Part shown: piece after piece, positions 15,621-24,889 of the stretch
Numbering within the stretch: position 1 is the stretch's first letter
Layout: each line of letters opens with the position of its first letter
Assembly (NCBI GenBank): GCA_022509225.1
Contig: JAFLTM010000007.1
Coordinates: 1 to 46,030, forward strand
Reading direction: 5' to 3'
DNA: 46,030 nt
Origin: Muribaculaceae bacterium
GTDB lineage: Bacteria; Bacteroidota; Bacteroidia; Bacteroidales; Muribaculaceae
The notes under the pieces: generated by a model
The model's input: only the letters and a program-made list of their open reading frames with translations
What the model was told of the DNA's origin: nothing
Database searches by the model: none
Translations under genes and position numbers: made by a program

Positions 15621-16199
15621 TCATTTCTTTTTTACTTCTTTTTTCACAGAGAAACCGAACTTTCCAATCATTTGTCCGAGGGAGTAATAATGTCCGTGCA
15701 TATAGGCAAGCATTCCGGCTTTTTCAAGTTCAAACCTTCCGGTTTCCTCATTCAGCAGTTGAGAGTCGATTCTGACGTTTAATACATCGGAAATAAACAT
15801 ATCATGTGTTCCTAACTTGATAATTTCCTTCACCCTGCATTCAATGCTCAAAGGAGACTGCATAATAGTTGGGGAATCCACCAATTCGCCTTCGATGGGT
15901 GTGAGTCCGGTTTCTTTCCATTTGTTTAAGTCTTTTCCCGATCTCACTCCTACCCAGTCAGTGGCTTTTGCCATATCAGTAGTCGTGAGATTTATAGTGT
16001 ATTCCATATTGTTGACCAATAAGGGATATGAGAATCTTTCCGGTCTGACAGAGATATAACACATCGGAGGGTCTGAACAGATGGTGCCGGTCCAAGCCAC
16101 GGTGAGCATATTCCAATTTTCCGGCTTATTGCCACAAGTTACTATAACAGCCGGCAAAGGATAAATCTGCGTGCCGGGACGCCACGAAGTCTTGCCCAT
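15621..16199 (-). CDS. Flavin reductase-like FMN-binding split-barrel protein
   Basis: About 192 residues (MGKTSWRPGTQIYPLPAVIVTCG onward), matching the flavin reductase-like/flavoredoxin family: a split barrel with PLPAVIVTCG, MLTVAWTGTICSDPPMCYISVRPERFSY and the NLTTTDMAKATDWVGVRSGKDLNKW loop. Such proteins bind FMN non-covalently and pass electrons. The physiological partner is unknown. The frame extends to a TTG at 16208, but the ATG at 16199 gives the usual family N-terminus. The gene has its own promoter box at 16266-16273 and a leader hairpin at 16223-16251. A role alongside the neighbouring hemerythrin gene is possible but unproven. Confidence 0.86.
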   Translation of the reverse strand: MGKTSWRPGTQIYPLPAVIVTCGNKPENWNMLTVAWTGTICSDPPMCYISVRPERFSYPLLVNNMEYTINLTTTDMAKATDWVGVRSGKDLNKWKETGLTPIEGELVDSPTIMQSPLSIECRVKEIIKLGTHDMFISDVLNVRIDSQLLNEETGRFELEKAGMLAYMHGHYYSLGQMIGKFGFSVKKEVKKK

Positions 16200-16222
16200 G
16201 GGATTCAATTTGATCTATAAGA

Positions 16223-16251
16223 GGAGAGTGCCTGGTTTCCCGACACTCTCC
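16223..16251 (-). other. Leader hairpin upstream of flavin reductase gene
   Basis: Inverted repeat GGAGAGTG (16223-16230) and CACTCTCC (16244-16251) with a 13-base loop, within the predicted 5' leader. It lacks a T-run in either direction, so it is more likely a leader structure or an operator than a terminator. Confidence 0.4.
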
Positions 16252-16265
16252 GATTCCGGTTTTTA

Positions 16266-16273
16266 CAAAAATA
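16266..16273 (-). promoter_or_regulatory. Promoter -7 box for flavin reductase gene
   Basis: TATTTTTG on the minus strand matches TAnnTTTG about 67 bases before the ATG at 16199. No good -33 element is visible. Confidence 0.4.
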
Positions 16274-16343
16274 TATTCATCGCCTCATTGAGAAGCTCAC
16301 AATGAATTGTTTTTTACAATTGATAGAGTATCTCTTTACGCTA

Positions 16344-18092
16344 CTAAACGCCGAGATCTTTCAACACTTTCTGAATCTTATCTTCTGCCGTTTTAACGGT
16401 CTCCTCGTATTTCTCTTTAGAGGGGAGATTCTCCCTGACTTCAACGTAGAACTTTATTTTGGGCTCAGTGCCGGAAGGTCTGACAGAAACCTTGTCGCCG
16501 GCAGCAGTGAAGAACTGGAGAACATTGGAAGTAGTGGGGAAATTCATTTTTGAAGTTTCACCTGTAGTGAGGTTCCTGCAATTCAGATCTGCGTAATCCT
16601 TAATAATCACGATAGGACTTCCTGCGAGTGATTTGGGCGGATTTTCACGGAAATTCTTCATCATCGCCACTATCTCGTCGGCACCAGACTTGCCGGGACG
16701 CACCACGCTGACACCTTTTTCTCTTGAAAATCCATATTCAAGATAAATATCAATCAGGAGGTCGTAGAGAGTCTGATTGCGGTCGGCAGCCCATGCAGCA
16801 ATCTCACACATTAGCGTGATAGATGAAACGGCATCCTTATCTCTCACAAAGGTTTCAGGCAAGAAGCCGTAACTCTCTTCACCACCTCCGAGGTATCTTC
16901 CTTGAGTTTCCATGTTTCTCATCACGTCGGCAATCCATTTGAAACCTGTGAAGCAATCGAAACACTCGACCTTGTTGGCTTCGGCGATTCTTTTAATAGT
17001 CTCGGTAGTGACAATTGTCTTCACACAATATTCACGACCGGTGAGTTTGTTTAGTTCTCTGTTTCTGGTAATCAGATAATATAGGAAAATCATAACGATC
17101 TGATTTCCATTTACAAGTTGATATTGTCCTTTGCTGTCGCGCACTACAAGGCCGATGCGGTCGGAGTCAGGGTCAGAGGCCAGCACAAGGCTTGCGCCTG
17201 TTTCTTTTGCTTTGGCAATTCCCATGGCCATAGCCTCGGAATTTTCAGGATTTGGTGAATCTACCGTCGGGAAATCGCCGCTTTGCACGTCTTGTTCCGG
17301 CACATGGATAACATTGTCAAATCCCCATTTTTTCAAAGAATCGAAAACGAGCATAGACCCTGTTCCATGAATTGGGGTATAGACAATCTTCATGTCGTGG
17401 TGACGGCGAATAGCATCGGGTGACAATGAAAGGGACTTGATGTCGTCAAGATATAGATCATCCACATCCTTCCCAATGATTTTAATCAGTTCGGGATTCG
17501 GTTTGAATTTGATTTGGTCCACAGAAGTTATTGCATTGACATAGGCGATTGTTTCAACATCGTGGGGAGCAATCATCTGGGCTCCGTCGCTCCAATAAGC
17601 CTTATAACCGTTGTATTCTTTGGGGTTATGGCTTGCTGTGACCATCACACCACTGTTGCATCCTAATTTTCTGATAGCGTAGCTCACCTCGGGCACCGGA
17701 CGACAAGCATCAAACAGATACACCTTTATGCCATTTGCGGAGAATATGTCGGCTGCCAATTCAGCAAATTTTCTTGAGTTATTTCTAACGTCATGACCAA
17801 CGACAACTGAAATTTCCGGTTCATCCTTGAAACAATCGTTAAGATAGTTGGCCAATCCTTGTGTGGCCGCACCGACAGTGTAGATATTCATACGGTTGCT
17901 ACCTGCTCCCATTATACCTCTGAGACCACCTGTTCCAAACTCGAGGTCCTTATAGAAAGCGTCTACAAGTTGAGTGGGATCTGTTGAATCGAGCATAGCC
18001 TGAACGGCTTTACGTGTCTCTTCGTCATATTGAGGACTCAGCCATTTTTCTGCTTTAGCCTTAACCTCTTTCAATAAATCTTGGTTTTCCAT
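16344..18092 (-). CDS. Phospho-sugar mutase (phosphoglucomutase/phosphomannomutase)
   Basis: A 582-residue alpha-D-phosphohexomutase. The four expected motifs occur in order: catalytic phosphoserine loop VTASHNPKEYNG (Ser about 154), metal loop DPDSDRIG, sugar-specificity loop GGEESYGF, and phosphate-binding RPSGTEPKIKFY. The length and the N-terminal LEFGTGGLRGIMGAG match the PgcA-type phosphoglucomutases, which link glucose 6-phosphate and glucose 1-phosphate. Mannose activity cannot be excluded. The frame runs up to 18161, but the promoter at 18168-18198 puts the transcript start near there. The ATG at 18092 (MENQDLLKEVKAKAEKWL) is therefore the probable start. Confidence 0.93.
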   Translation of the reverse strand: MENQDLLKEVKAKAEKWLSPQYDEETRKAVQAMLDSTDPTQLVDAFYKDLEFGTGGLRGIMGAGSNRMNIYTVGAATQGLANYLNDCFKDEPEISVVVGHDVRNNSRKFAELAADIFSANGIKVYLFDACRPVPEVSYAIRKLGCNSGVMVTASHNPKEYNGYKAYWSDGAQMIAPHDVETIAYVNAITSVDQIKFKPNPELIKIIGKDVDDLYLDDIKSLSLSPDAIRRHHDMKIVYTPIHGTGSMLVFDSLKKWGFDNVIHVPEQDVQSGDFPTVDSPNPENSEAMAMGIAKAKETGASLVLASDPDSDRIGLVVRDSKGQYQLVNGNQIVMIFLYYLITRNRELNKLTGREYCVKTIVTTETIKRIAEANKVECFDCFTGFKWIADVMRNMETQGRYLGGGEESYGFLPETFVRDKDAVSSITLMCEIAAWAADRNQTLYDLLIDIYLEYGFSREKGVSVVRPGKSGADEIVAMMKNFRENPPKSLAGSPIVIIKDYADLNCRNLTTGETSKMNFPTTSNVLQFFTAAGDKVSVRPSGTEPKIKFYVEVRENLPSKEKYEETVKTAEDKIQKVLKDLGV

Positions 18093-18167
18093 ATTTGTTT
18101 TATTTATTGTATTAGAATTTTGGATGATCAGTGTTTCCCTTAAGATTTGCCCGGAAAGCACCTACCG

Positions 18168-18198
18168 CAAATCTAACAAAAAATTATGATATTCCCAA
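18168..18198 (-). promoter_or_regulatory. Promoter for phospho-sugar mutase gene
   Basis: Minus strand TTG (18198-18196), 20 bases, TAGATTTG (18175-18168). The leader is about 70 bases. Confidence 0.55.
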
Positions 18199-18247
18199 CT
18201 GAGTCTGGTACAGAGAAATCGGCAAACGGCATATCAAGAAAAAATAT

Positions 18248-18255
18248 TAACTTTG
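18248..18255 (+). promoter_or_regulatory. Promoter -7 box for tricorn-like protease gene
   Basis: TAACTTTG, a full match to TAnnTTTG, lies about 75 bases before the ATG at 18329. No -33 TTTG is visible at standard spacing. Confidence 0.45.
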
Positions 18256-18328
18256 TGAACCCTCGAAATAAAGTTCAAGGCAACAAAAAAGGGGTAAAAT
18301 TGATTTGAAAAAAAAAATTTTAAAGAGA

Positions 18329-21300
18329 ATGAAACTATTGAAATCAGGGTTATTGGCAATCAGTGTCATCTGCTCCATTTCCTCATTGATGGCAGAAGAG
18401 GCGAGATTGATGAGATTCCCCACAACAAACGGCAAGGATGTTGTTTTCAGTTATGGGGGAGATTTATACACCGTCCCTATCGGGGGTGGGGAGGCTAGAA
18501 AGCTCACTTCCCACGTGGGATATGAAATGTTTCCGAGATTTTCACCAGACGGTGGGAATATAGCCTTTACCGGACAATATGACGGAAATACGGAAGTTTT
18601 TCTCATCCCGGCGAACGGCGGGGAACCGGAAAGGCTTACATATACCTCTACAAATGCTCGGGATGACATAGGTGACCGGATGGGTCCGAACAATATTGTG
18701 ATAACATGGAGTCCTGACGGGAAAAACATACTCTATAGAAACAGGATAAATTCCGGTTTTGACGGTAAGCTTTACACAGTTTCCCCGGAGGGAGGAATGC
18801 CGGAGCAATTACCCCTTCCGGAAGGAGGATTTTCAAGTTATTCCCCTGACGGCAAAAAACTTGCCTATAATAGAGTGATGAGAGAATTCAGGAATTGGAA
18901 ATATTACCGTGGGGGTATGGCAGATGATATCTGGATATATGACCCTGAAGCGAAGACTGTTACGAATATCACTGAAAATCCTGCCCAGGATATTATACCG
19001 ATGTGGATTGGAGATGAGATATTTTTCATCTCCGACCGGGATATGACCATGAACTTCTTTGTTTATGACACCAAGACCGGCAAGACAGAGAAAGTGACAA
19101 ATTTCACGGATTATGATGTTAAATTTCCTAGTTCCAACGGTAATACCATAGTGTTTGAGAAAGGCGGGTATCTTTACACGCTTGATCCTAAGACAAGAAC
19201 CACGAAACAGATACCTGTTTCCATTTCTTCAGACAATATATATGCACGTCATGAAAACAAAAAAGTGTCAGACAAGGTTAGCGCCGTATCAGCTTCACCT
19301 GACGGCAACCGTCTTGCAATAACCGCGAGGGGGGAAGTGTTTAACGTGCCGGCCGGAAAAGGGGTGACAAAAAATATAAGCCGGAGTCCCGGAGCTAACG
19401 AAAGGGGAGCAGTTTGGAGTCCTGACGGCAAGAATATAGCCTACATAAGTGACAAAACCGGAGAAACCGAGCTCTGGATAGTTCCGGCAGATGATGTCAC
19501 ACCGAAGCAGCTCACAAAAGACAACGACACATATATCCGGAGGTTGTATTGGAGCCCGGATTCAAAAAAGATTCTTTACACCGATAGAAAAAATCGTGTA
19601 GTAGAGGTTAATCCAGTCACCGGAGTGAAAAAAGAGTTATTCAATAATCCGGCAGGAGAGATTTACAACCTGTCATTCAGTCCGGACAGTCAGTGGATAA
19701 CCTACACCAGATCGGGTGATAACAATATGGATGTGGTTTATGTGAGAAATATTGTTACAGGGGTGGAGATCCCGGTGACTGAAAAATGGTATAACTCCTC
19801 TTCACCAGTTTTCAGCCAGGATGGTAAATATCTTATATTCAGTTCCGACAGGGATTTCAATCCAATTTACAGTGAAACAGAATGGAACCATGCCTATTCG
19901 AATATGGGAGGCGTGTATATCGCGATGCTTTCTAAAGATACTCCATCACCATTTATTGAAAAAGAGGACGAAGGGGGTGAAGATAAGTCAAAAGCCGATA
20001 AGGATGAACCTGTGAGTGTTGTAATCGATGCCGATGGATTGCCTGGGCGGATAGTGAAATTGCCGGTCGGTCCCGGCCGATATGGTTCCTTCTATAGTGA
20101 CGGTAAAAAGGTATGGTATGGAACGCGTCGTGATACGAAGGTTTTCAATCTTGAGACTCGTAAAGAGGACCAATTCGCAGATGCCTCAATGCAACCGTTG
20201 CCTGGAGGAAAAAAGGCGTTGTTCAGGAAAGGTTCTGAAATCTATGTAGCGCCCATGACCGGTGACAAAGTAAGGCTCGAGAAACCTGTGTCATTGAATG
20301 ACATGGTTGCAGAAATAGACTATCCGGCTGAATGGAATCAAATTTTTGATGAAACATGGAGGGCCTATCGCGATGGTTTCTATCTTGAAAACATGCACGG
20401 CGTTGATTGGGATGCAATCAAGGAGAAATATCAGGTTCTTGTGCCTTATGCCAAGACAAGGCTGGATCTAAATTATATTATCGGTGAGATGATAGCTGAA
20501 CTGGCTTTGGGACATGCGTACGTCAACCCGGGCGAAACTGTGAGGCCGGAAAGATCAATCATGGGATTGCTTGGTGCAGACATATCTAAAGACAAGAAAA
20601 CCGGATTTTTCAGGATCGACCATATCCTGCCTGACGGTGTTTACAGTGAAGAGCTGAAATCTCCATTGGCAGCACCCGGTCTTGGAGTGGAAGAAGGAGA
20701 TTATATTGTAAGCGTGAACGGAATGTCTACCGACACTATAGATAATATTTATAAAATGCTTGTCGGGAAAGCGGGGGTGTTGACGGAAATAGGAGTGAAC
20801 AGTTCCCCGAGTATAAAAGGATCAAAAACGATAATAATCGAACCTATAGCAGATGAGTATCCGCTACGTCATCTCGAATGGGTGCTCGGTAATATTAAGA
20901 AAGTAGAGGAAGCCACAGACGGTAAAGTGGGATATATCTACGTGCCGGATATGGGTCCCGAGGGATTAAATGAATTTGCGAGATACTATTATCCCCAACT
21001 TGACAAGGAAGCTTTGATTATAGATGACCGTGCCAACGGTGGAGGCAACATATCGCCTATGCTGATTGAACGTCTTTTAAGGAAACCATACAGGCTCACC
21101 ATGAGGAGAGGTTCCGATAAAACAGGCACGGTTCCTGATGGTACACATGTTGGACCAAAAGTTTTATTGATAAACAAGTATTCAGCCTCCGATGGCGACC
21201 TCTTTCCATGGAGTTTCAAGGCAAATGAACTTGGCCCGGTTATAGGGACAAGGACGTGGGGCGGAATAGTCGGCATTAGCGGTTCATTGCCATATATGGA

Positions 21301-21538
21301 TGGAACTGATGTAAGAGTGCCGTTTTTTACAAATTATGATGCAAAAACCGGCGACTGGATAGTAGAGAACCATGGTGTTGACCCCGATATATATGTTGAT
21401 AATGATCCGATTCTTGAAAATGAGGGAATAGACCAGCAGTTGAACAAGGCAATCGAGATTGCATTGCAACAGATTAAGACGAGGAAACCACTGCCCGGAA
21501 TTCCGGCTCCACGCACATTTAAAGATCTGGGACTTTGA
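18329..21538 (+). CDS. Tricorn-like periplasmic S41-family protease
   Basis: About 1069 residues, with a signal peptide (MKLLKSGLLAISVICSISSLMA). Next come repeated beta-propeller blades of the TolB/WD40-like type (FSPDGGNIAF, WSPDGKNILY, YSPDGKKLAY, WSPDGKNIAY, WSPDSKKILY, FSPDSQWITY), then a helical C1-type segment, a PDZ domain (LGVEEGDYIVSVNGM) and an S41 peptidase domain. The nucleophile is Ser954 in KYSASDGD, with DDRANGGGN before it. Archaeal tricorn degrades peptides from the proteasome; a secreted bacterial version probably trims peptides in the periplasm. The longest frame begins at a TTG (18305), but the ATG at 18329 places the signal peptide correctly. Confidence 0.92.
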   Translation: MKLLKSGLLAISVICSISSLMAEEARLMRFPTTNGKDVVFSYGGDLYTVPIGGGEARKLTSHVGYEMFPRFSPDGGNIAFTGQYDGNTEVFLIPANGGEPERLTYTSTNARDDIGDRMGPNNIVITWSPDGKNILYRNRINSGFDGKLYTVSPEGGMPEQLPLPEGGFSSYSPDGKKLAYNRVMREFRNWKYYRGGMADDIWIYDPEAKTVTNITENPAQDIIPMWIGDEIFFISDRDMTMNFFVYDTKTGKTEKVTNFTDYDVKFPSSNGNTIVFEKGGYLYTLDPKTRTTKQIPVSISSDNIYARHENKKVSDKVSAVSASPDGNRLAITARGEVFNVPAGKGVTKNISRSPGANERGAVWSPDGKNIAYISDKTGETELWIVPADDVTPKQLTKDNDTYIRRLYWSPDSKKILYTDRKNRVVEVNPVTGVKKELFNNPAGEIYNLSFSPDSQWITYTRSGDNNMDVVYVRNIVTGVEIPVTEKWYNSSSPVFSQDGKYLIFSSDRDFNPIYSETEWNHAYSNMGGVYIAMLSKDTPSPFIEKEDEGGEDKSKADKDEPVSVVIDADGLPGRIVKLPVGPGRYGSFYSDGKKVWYGTRRDTKVFNLETRKEDQFADASMQPLPGGKKALFRKGSEIYVAPMTGDKVRLEKPVSLNDMVAEIDYPAEWNQIFDETWRAYRDGFYLENMHGVDWDAIKEKYQVLVPYAKTRLDLNYIIGEMIAELALGHAYVNPGETVRPERSIMGLLGADISKDKKTGFFRIDHILPDGVYSEELKSPLAAPGLGVEEGDYIVSVNGMSTDTIDNIYKMLVGKAGVLTEIGVNSSPSIKGSKTIIIEPIADEYPLRHLEWVLGNIKKVEEATDGKVGYIYVPDMGPEGLNEFARYYYPQLDKEALIIDDRANGGGNISPMLIERLLRKPYRLTMRRGSDKTGTVPDGTHVGPKVLLINKYSASDGDLFPWSFKANELGPVIGTRTWGGIVGISGSLPYMDGTDVRVPFFTNYDAKTGDWIVENHGVDPDIYVDNDPILENEGIDQQLNKAIEIALQQIKTRKPLPGIPAPRTFKDLGL

Positions 21539-21552
21539 AATCTCAGCTACGG

Positions 21553-21588
21553 AATATGCCTCTTCATCGATGAAGGGGCATATTTTTT
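21553..21588 (+). terminator. Intrinsic terminator after tricorn-like gene
   Basis: A 15-bp stem with one G-U pair: AATATGCCTCTTCAT (21553-21567), loop CG, arm 21570-21584, then T residues to 21588. It sits 15 bases after the stop codon. Confidence 0.85.
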
Positions 21589-21607
21589 AATCTCTTATGT
21601 TTTATTT

Positions 21608-21640
21608 TTTGTTAACTTCCATTCAAAAGAGTTATATTTG
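21608..21640 (+). promoter_or_regulatory. Promoter for carB
   Basis: TTTG (21608-21611), 21 bases, TATATTTG (21633-21640). This is a full match to the Bacteroidota promoter, with a short leader of about 20 bases before the ATG at 21667. Confidence 0.7.
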
Positions 21641-21666
21641 CAAAAATTTCAGAATCATTGATTGCT

Positions 21667-24600
21667 ATGAGAAAAGTTCTATTGCTCGGGTCCGGCGCTT
21701 TAAAAATCGGGCAGGCCGGAGAATTTGATTATTCGGGGTCGCAAGCCCTAAAAGCCCTTCGGGAAGAGGGAATATCATCAGTTTTAATAAATCCGAACAT
21801 TGCTACTATCCAAACAAGCGAAGGAGTTGCCGACAAAGTTTATTTTCTACCGGTGACTCCTTATTTTGTAGAGGAAGTCATCAAGAAAGAGAGACCTGAC
21901 GGTATTCTGCTTGCGTTCGGTGGACAGACAGCACTGAATTGTGGAACCGAGTTGTATCAGAAAGGAATTTTAGACAAGTATGGGGTAAAAGTTCTCGGAA
22001 CTTCAGTCGAGGCGATAATGATAACCGAAGACAGGGACCTTTTCGTAAAGAAACTTGATGAAATATCAATCAAGACACCAAAGTCGCAAGCTGTGGAAAA
22101 TCTTGATGATGCACTTTCAGTGGCCCACAGGATAGGATATCCGGTCATGGTAAGGTCGGGCTATGCATTAGGAGGACTTGGCTCCGGCATTTGCAATAAT
22201 GATGAAGAGTTTGTCAAGCATTGCGAGAGCGCATTGTCATATTCACGCCAGATATTGGTGGAAGAATCCTTGAGAGGATGGAAAGAGATTGAGTTCGAGG
22301 TGATACGTGATTCGAAAGATCATTGTTTCACAGTCGTGCCGATGGAGAATTTTGACCCGTTGGGAATTCACACCGGGGAATCTATAGTTGTTGCTCCGAT
22401 CGTGTCCTTGACAGATCAACAGATCAAGCAATTACAGGAAATATCTGTGAAAGTTGTAAGGCATATCGGCATAGTGGGCGAGTGCAACATCCAATTCGCT
22501 TTCAATGCGGAAACCAACGACTACAGGATAATAGAGATAAATGCAAGATTGAGCCGCTCCTCGGCATTGGCGTCAAAAGCTTCAGGTTATCCTCTCGCAT
22601 TTGTGGCAGCGAAACTTGCATTGGGATACACCTTAGACCAAATAGGAGAACCTGGAACACCTAATTCAGCAGCTATCCCTCCGTCGGTTGATTATATGAT
22701 TGTGAAGATACCGCGTTGGGATCTTACCAAATTTATCGGTGTAGACCGGGAAATCGGTTCTTCAATGAAATCGGTTGGTGAAATCATGTCAATAGGCAAG
22801 TCTTTTGAAGAAATTATTCAAAAGGGCTTGAGGATGATAGGACAGGGGATGCACGGCTTTGTGGGAAATAACGATATACAATTCGATGATCTGGAAAAAG
22901 TTCTTGCACATCCCACAGACCTTAGAATATTTGCAATTGCTCAAGCTCTTGAAGAGGGTTATTCAATAGAAAAAATTGTAGATTTGACCAAAATCGACAA
23001 ATGGTTTATAGAAAGGCTTTCAAATATAGTTGAATTCAAAAAGAAGCTACAAAACTACACTTCGTTGAATGAGATTCCCGATGATGTATTGAGGGAAGCC
23101 AAACGACTTGGATTTTCTGATTTTCAAATTGCGAGATTCGTGGAAAATCCCGAGGGCAACATGGAAAATGAAGTGTTGAAGGTAAGGAGTTTGAGAAAGT
23201 CAAAAGGGATTGTTCCGAAAGTCAGAAGGATCAATACAGTGGCGTCTGAATATCCGGAACTGACAAACTATCTTTATGTTACCTACGGAGCAGATGAGAA
23301 TTCAATCCGCTATGACATGAATTCAGGCAAGAATATAGTTGTGTTGGGTTCGGGGGCATACCGGATTGGAAGTTCGGTTGAATTCGACTGGTGCTCGGTA
23401 AATGCAGCCGACACCTGCCGTAAGCTCGGTTACAAGTCAATAATGATAAATTATAATCCGGAGACTGTGTCAACGGATTACGACAAATGCGACCGTCTCT
23501 ATTTCGACGAGTTGAGTTTCGAAAGAGTGATGGATATATTGGATCTTGAAACCCCCAACGGAGTGATAGTGAGTGTGGGTGGTCAGATTCCAAATAATCT
23601 TGCAATGAAACTTTATCGTCAACAGGTGCCGGTGTTGGGAACTTCCCCGGTGTCGATCGACAGGGCTGAAAACCGGCATAAGTTCTCGGCAATGCTCGAC
23701 CAGCTCGGAATAGACCAGCCACGCTGGAAAGAGCTCACTACGGAAGAGGATATCCATACCTTTATCGAGCAAGTGGGATTCCCCGTTTTGATAAGACCGA
23801 GTTATGTTCTGTCGGGTGCGGCAATGAATGTTTGTTATGATTTTGAACAGGTGCACCGTTTCCTCGGGATGGCAGCCAAGGTTTCAAAAGAATATCCGGT
23901 TGTTGTGAGTGAATTTCTCCAGAACACCAAAGAGATAGAGTTTGATGCTGTGGCAAGAAACGGAGAGATTGTTGAATATGCAATTTCAGAACATATAGAG
24001 TATGCCGGAGTCCATTCAGGGGATGCCACGCTCGTTTTCCCGGCACAAAAGATTTATCTTGCAACTGCAAGAAGAATAAAGAGGATCGCTGCCAGAATAG
24101 CCAGGGAACTGAAAATATCCGGACCATTCAATATTCAGTTCCTTGCGAAAGATAACTATGTTAAAGTTATTGAATGTAATCTGAGGGCCTCACGCTCCTT
24201 CCCATTCGTCAGCAAGGTGTTGAAAAAGAATTTTATTGACACCGCAACCAGGATAATGCTTGGAGAAAAAGTTGAGAAAACGGATAGCTCCACCTTTGAC
24301 ATAGATTATATCGGTATAAAGGCATCTCAGTTCTCTTTCGCCCGATTGCATAAGGCTGACCCGGTTTTGGGAGTGGATATGGCTTCAACCGGTGAAGTAG
24401 GTTGTCTTGGTGAGGATTTTGATGAAGCTTTGTTGAATGCCTTGATATCTGTGGGACATCATATTCCGGAAAGTGCAGTACTCGTAAGTAGCGGGGATGT
24501 CAAGGGAAAAGTTGATATGCTTGATGCATGCCGACTACTTTCGGATAACGGTTATACAATCTATGCAACCGAAGGAACTGCCAATTTCTTGAATGAAAAC

Positions 24601-24867
24601 GGTGTCAAGTCAATTAATGTAGGTTGGCCTGACGAGAACCGTGAAAATGTGCTCGATCTTATATCGAATCATAAGGTTGACCTTGTTATCAATATCCCGA
24701 AGAATCACACGAAACGTGAGTTGACCAACGGATATAAGATACGAAGAGCTGCCATAGACCATAATATTCCTTTGTTGACAAATGCCAGACTTGCAAGTGC
24801 CTATGTCAAAGCGTTTATCAATAAAAAGATGAATGAACTCAAAATTTCATCTTGGCAGGAATACTAA
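21667..24867 (+). CDS. carB: Carbamoyl-phosphate synthase large subunit
   Basis: A 1066-residue protein with two homologous synthetase halves, each opening with a nucleotide-fold motif (LLLGSGALKIGQAGEFDYSGSQ at the start and VVLGSGAYRIGSSVEFDWCSV near residue 560) and each containing an ATP-grasp domain. A C-terminal MGS-like regulatory domain follows (about residues 935-1066, SGDVKGKVDMLDACRLL). It makes carbamoyl phosphate from bicarbonate, ATP and glutamine-derived ammonia for pyrimidine and arginine synthesis. The small subunit gene carA is not adjacent. The longest frame begins at a TTG (21658); the ATG at 21667 (MRKVLLLGSG) is the family start. The upstream terminator and promoter show it is a separate transcript. 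Confidence 0.96.
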   Translation: MRKVLLLGSGALKIGQAGEFDYSGSQALKALREEGISSVLINPNIATIQTSEGVADKVYFLPVTPYFVEEVIKKERPDGILLAFGGQTALNCGTELYQKGILDKYGVKVLGTSVEAIMITEDRDLFVKKLDEISIKTPKSQAVENLDDALSVAHRIGYPVMVRSGYALGGLGSGICNNDEEFVKHCESALSYSRQILVEESLRGWKEIEFEVIRDSKDHCFTVVPMENFDPLGIHTGESIVVAPIVSLTDQQIKQLQEISVKVVRHIGIVGECNIQFAFNAETNDYRIIEINARLSRSSALASKASGYPLAFVAAKLALGYTLDQIGEPGTPNSAAIPPSVDYMIVKIPRWDLTKFIGVDREIGSSMKSVGEIMSIGKSFEEIIQKGLRMIGQGMHGFVGNNDIQFDDLEKVLAHPTDLRIFAIAQALEEGYSIEKIVDLTKIDKWFIERLSNIVEFKKKLQNYTSLNEIPDDVLREAKRLGFSDFQIARFVENPEGNMENEVLKVRSLRKSKGIVPKVRRINTVASEYPELTNYLYVTYGADENSIRYDMNSGKNIVVLGSGAYRIGSSVEFDWCSVNAADTCRKLGYKSIMINYNPETVSTDYDKCDRLYFDELSFERVMDILDLETPNGVIVSVGGQIPNNLAMKLYRQQVPVLGTSPVSIDRAENRHKFSAMLDQLGIDQPRWKELTTEEDIHTFIEQVGFPVLIRPSYVLSGAAMNVCYDFEQVHRFLGMAAKVSKEYPVVVSEFLQNTKEIEFDAVARNGEIVEYAISEHIEYAGVHSGDATLVFPAQKIYLATARRIKRIAARIARELKISGPFNIQFLAKDNYVKVIECNLRASRSFPFVSKVLKKNFIDTATRIMLGEKVEKTDSSTFDIDYIGIKASQFSFARLHKADPVLGVDMASTGEVGCLGEDFDEALLNALISVGHHIPESAVLVSSGDVKGKVDMLDACRLLSDNGYTIYATEGTANFLNENGVKSINVGWPDENRENVLDLISNHKVDLVINIPKNHTKRELTNGYKIRRAAIDHNIPLLTNARLASAYVKAFINKKMNELKISSWQEY

Positions 24868-24889
24868 AGAGCCTGACTGACGGTTTTTC

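Noticed and set aside
16305-16321. Hairpin AATTGT/ACAATT after the phospho-sugar mutase gene
   Set aside because: A 6-bp AT-rich stem with no T-run on the minus strand. Too weak to call a terminator.
23279-24127. Long open frames on the minus strand inside carB
   Set aside because: Antisense shadows of a highly conserved gene; no promoter, start context or homology was seen.
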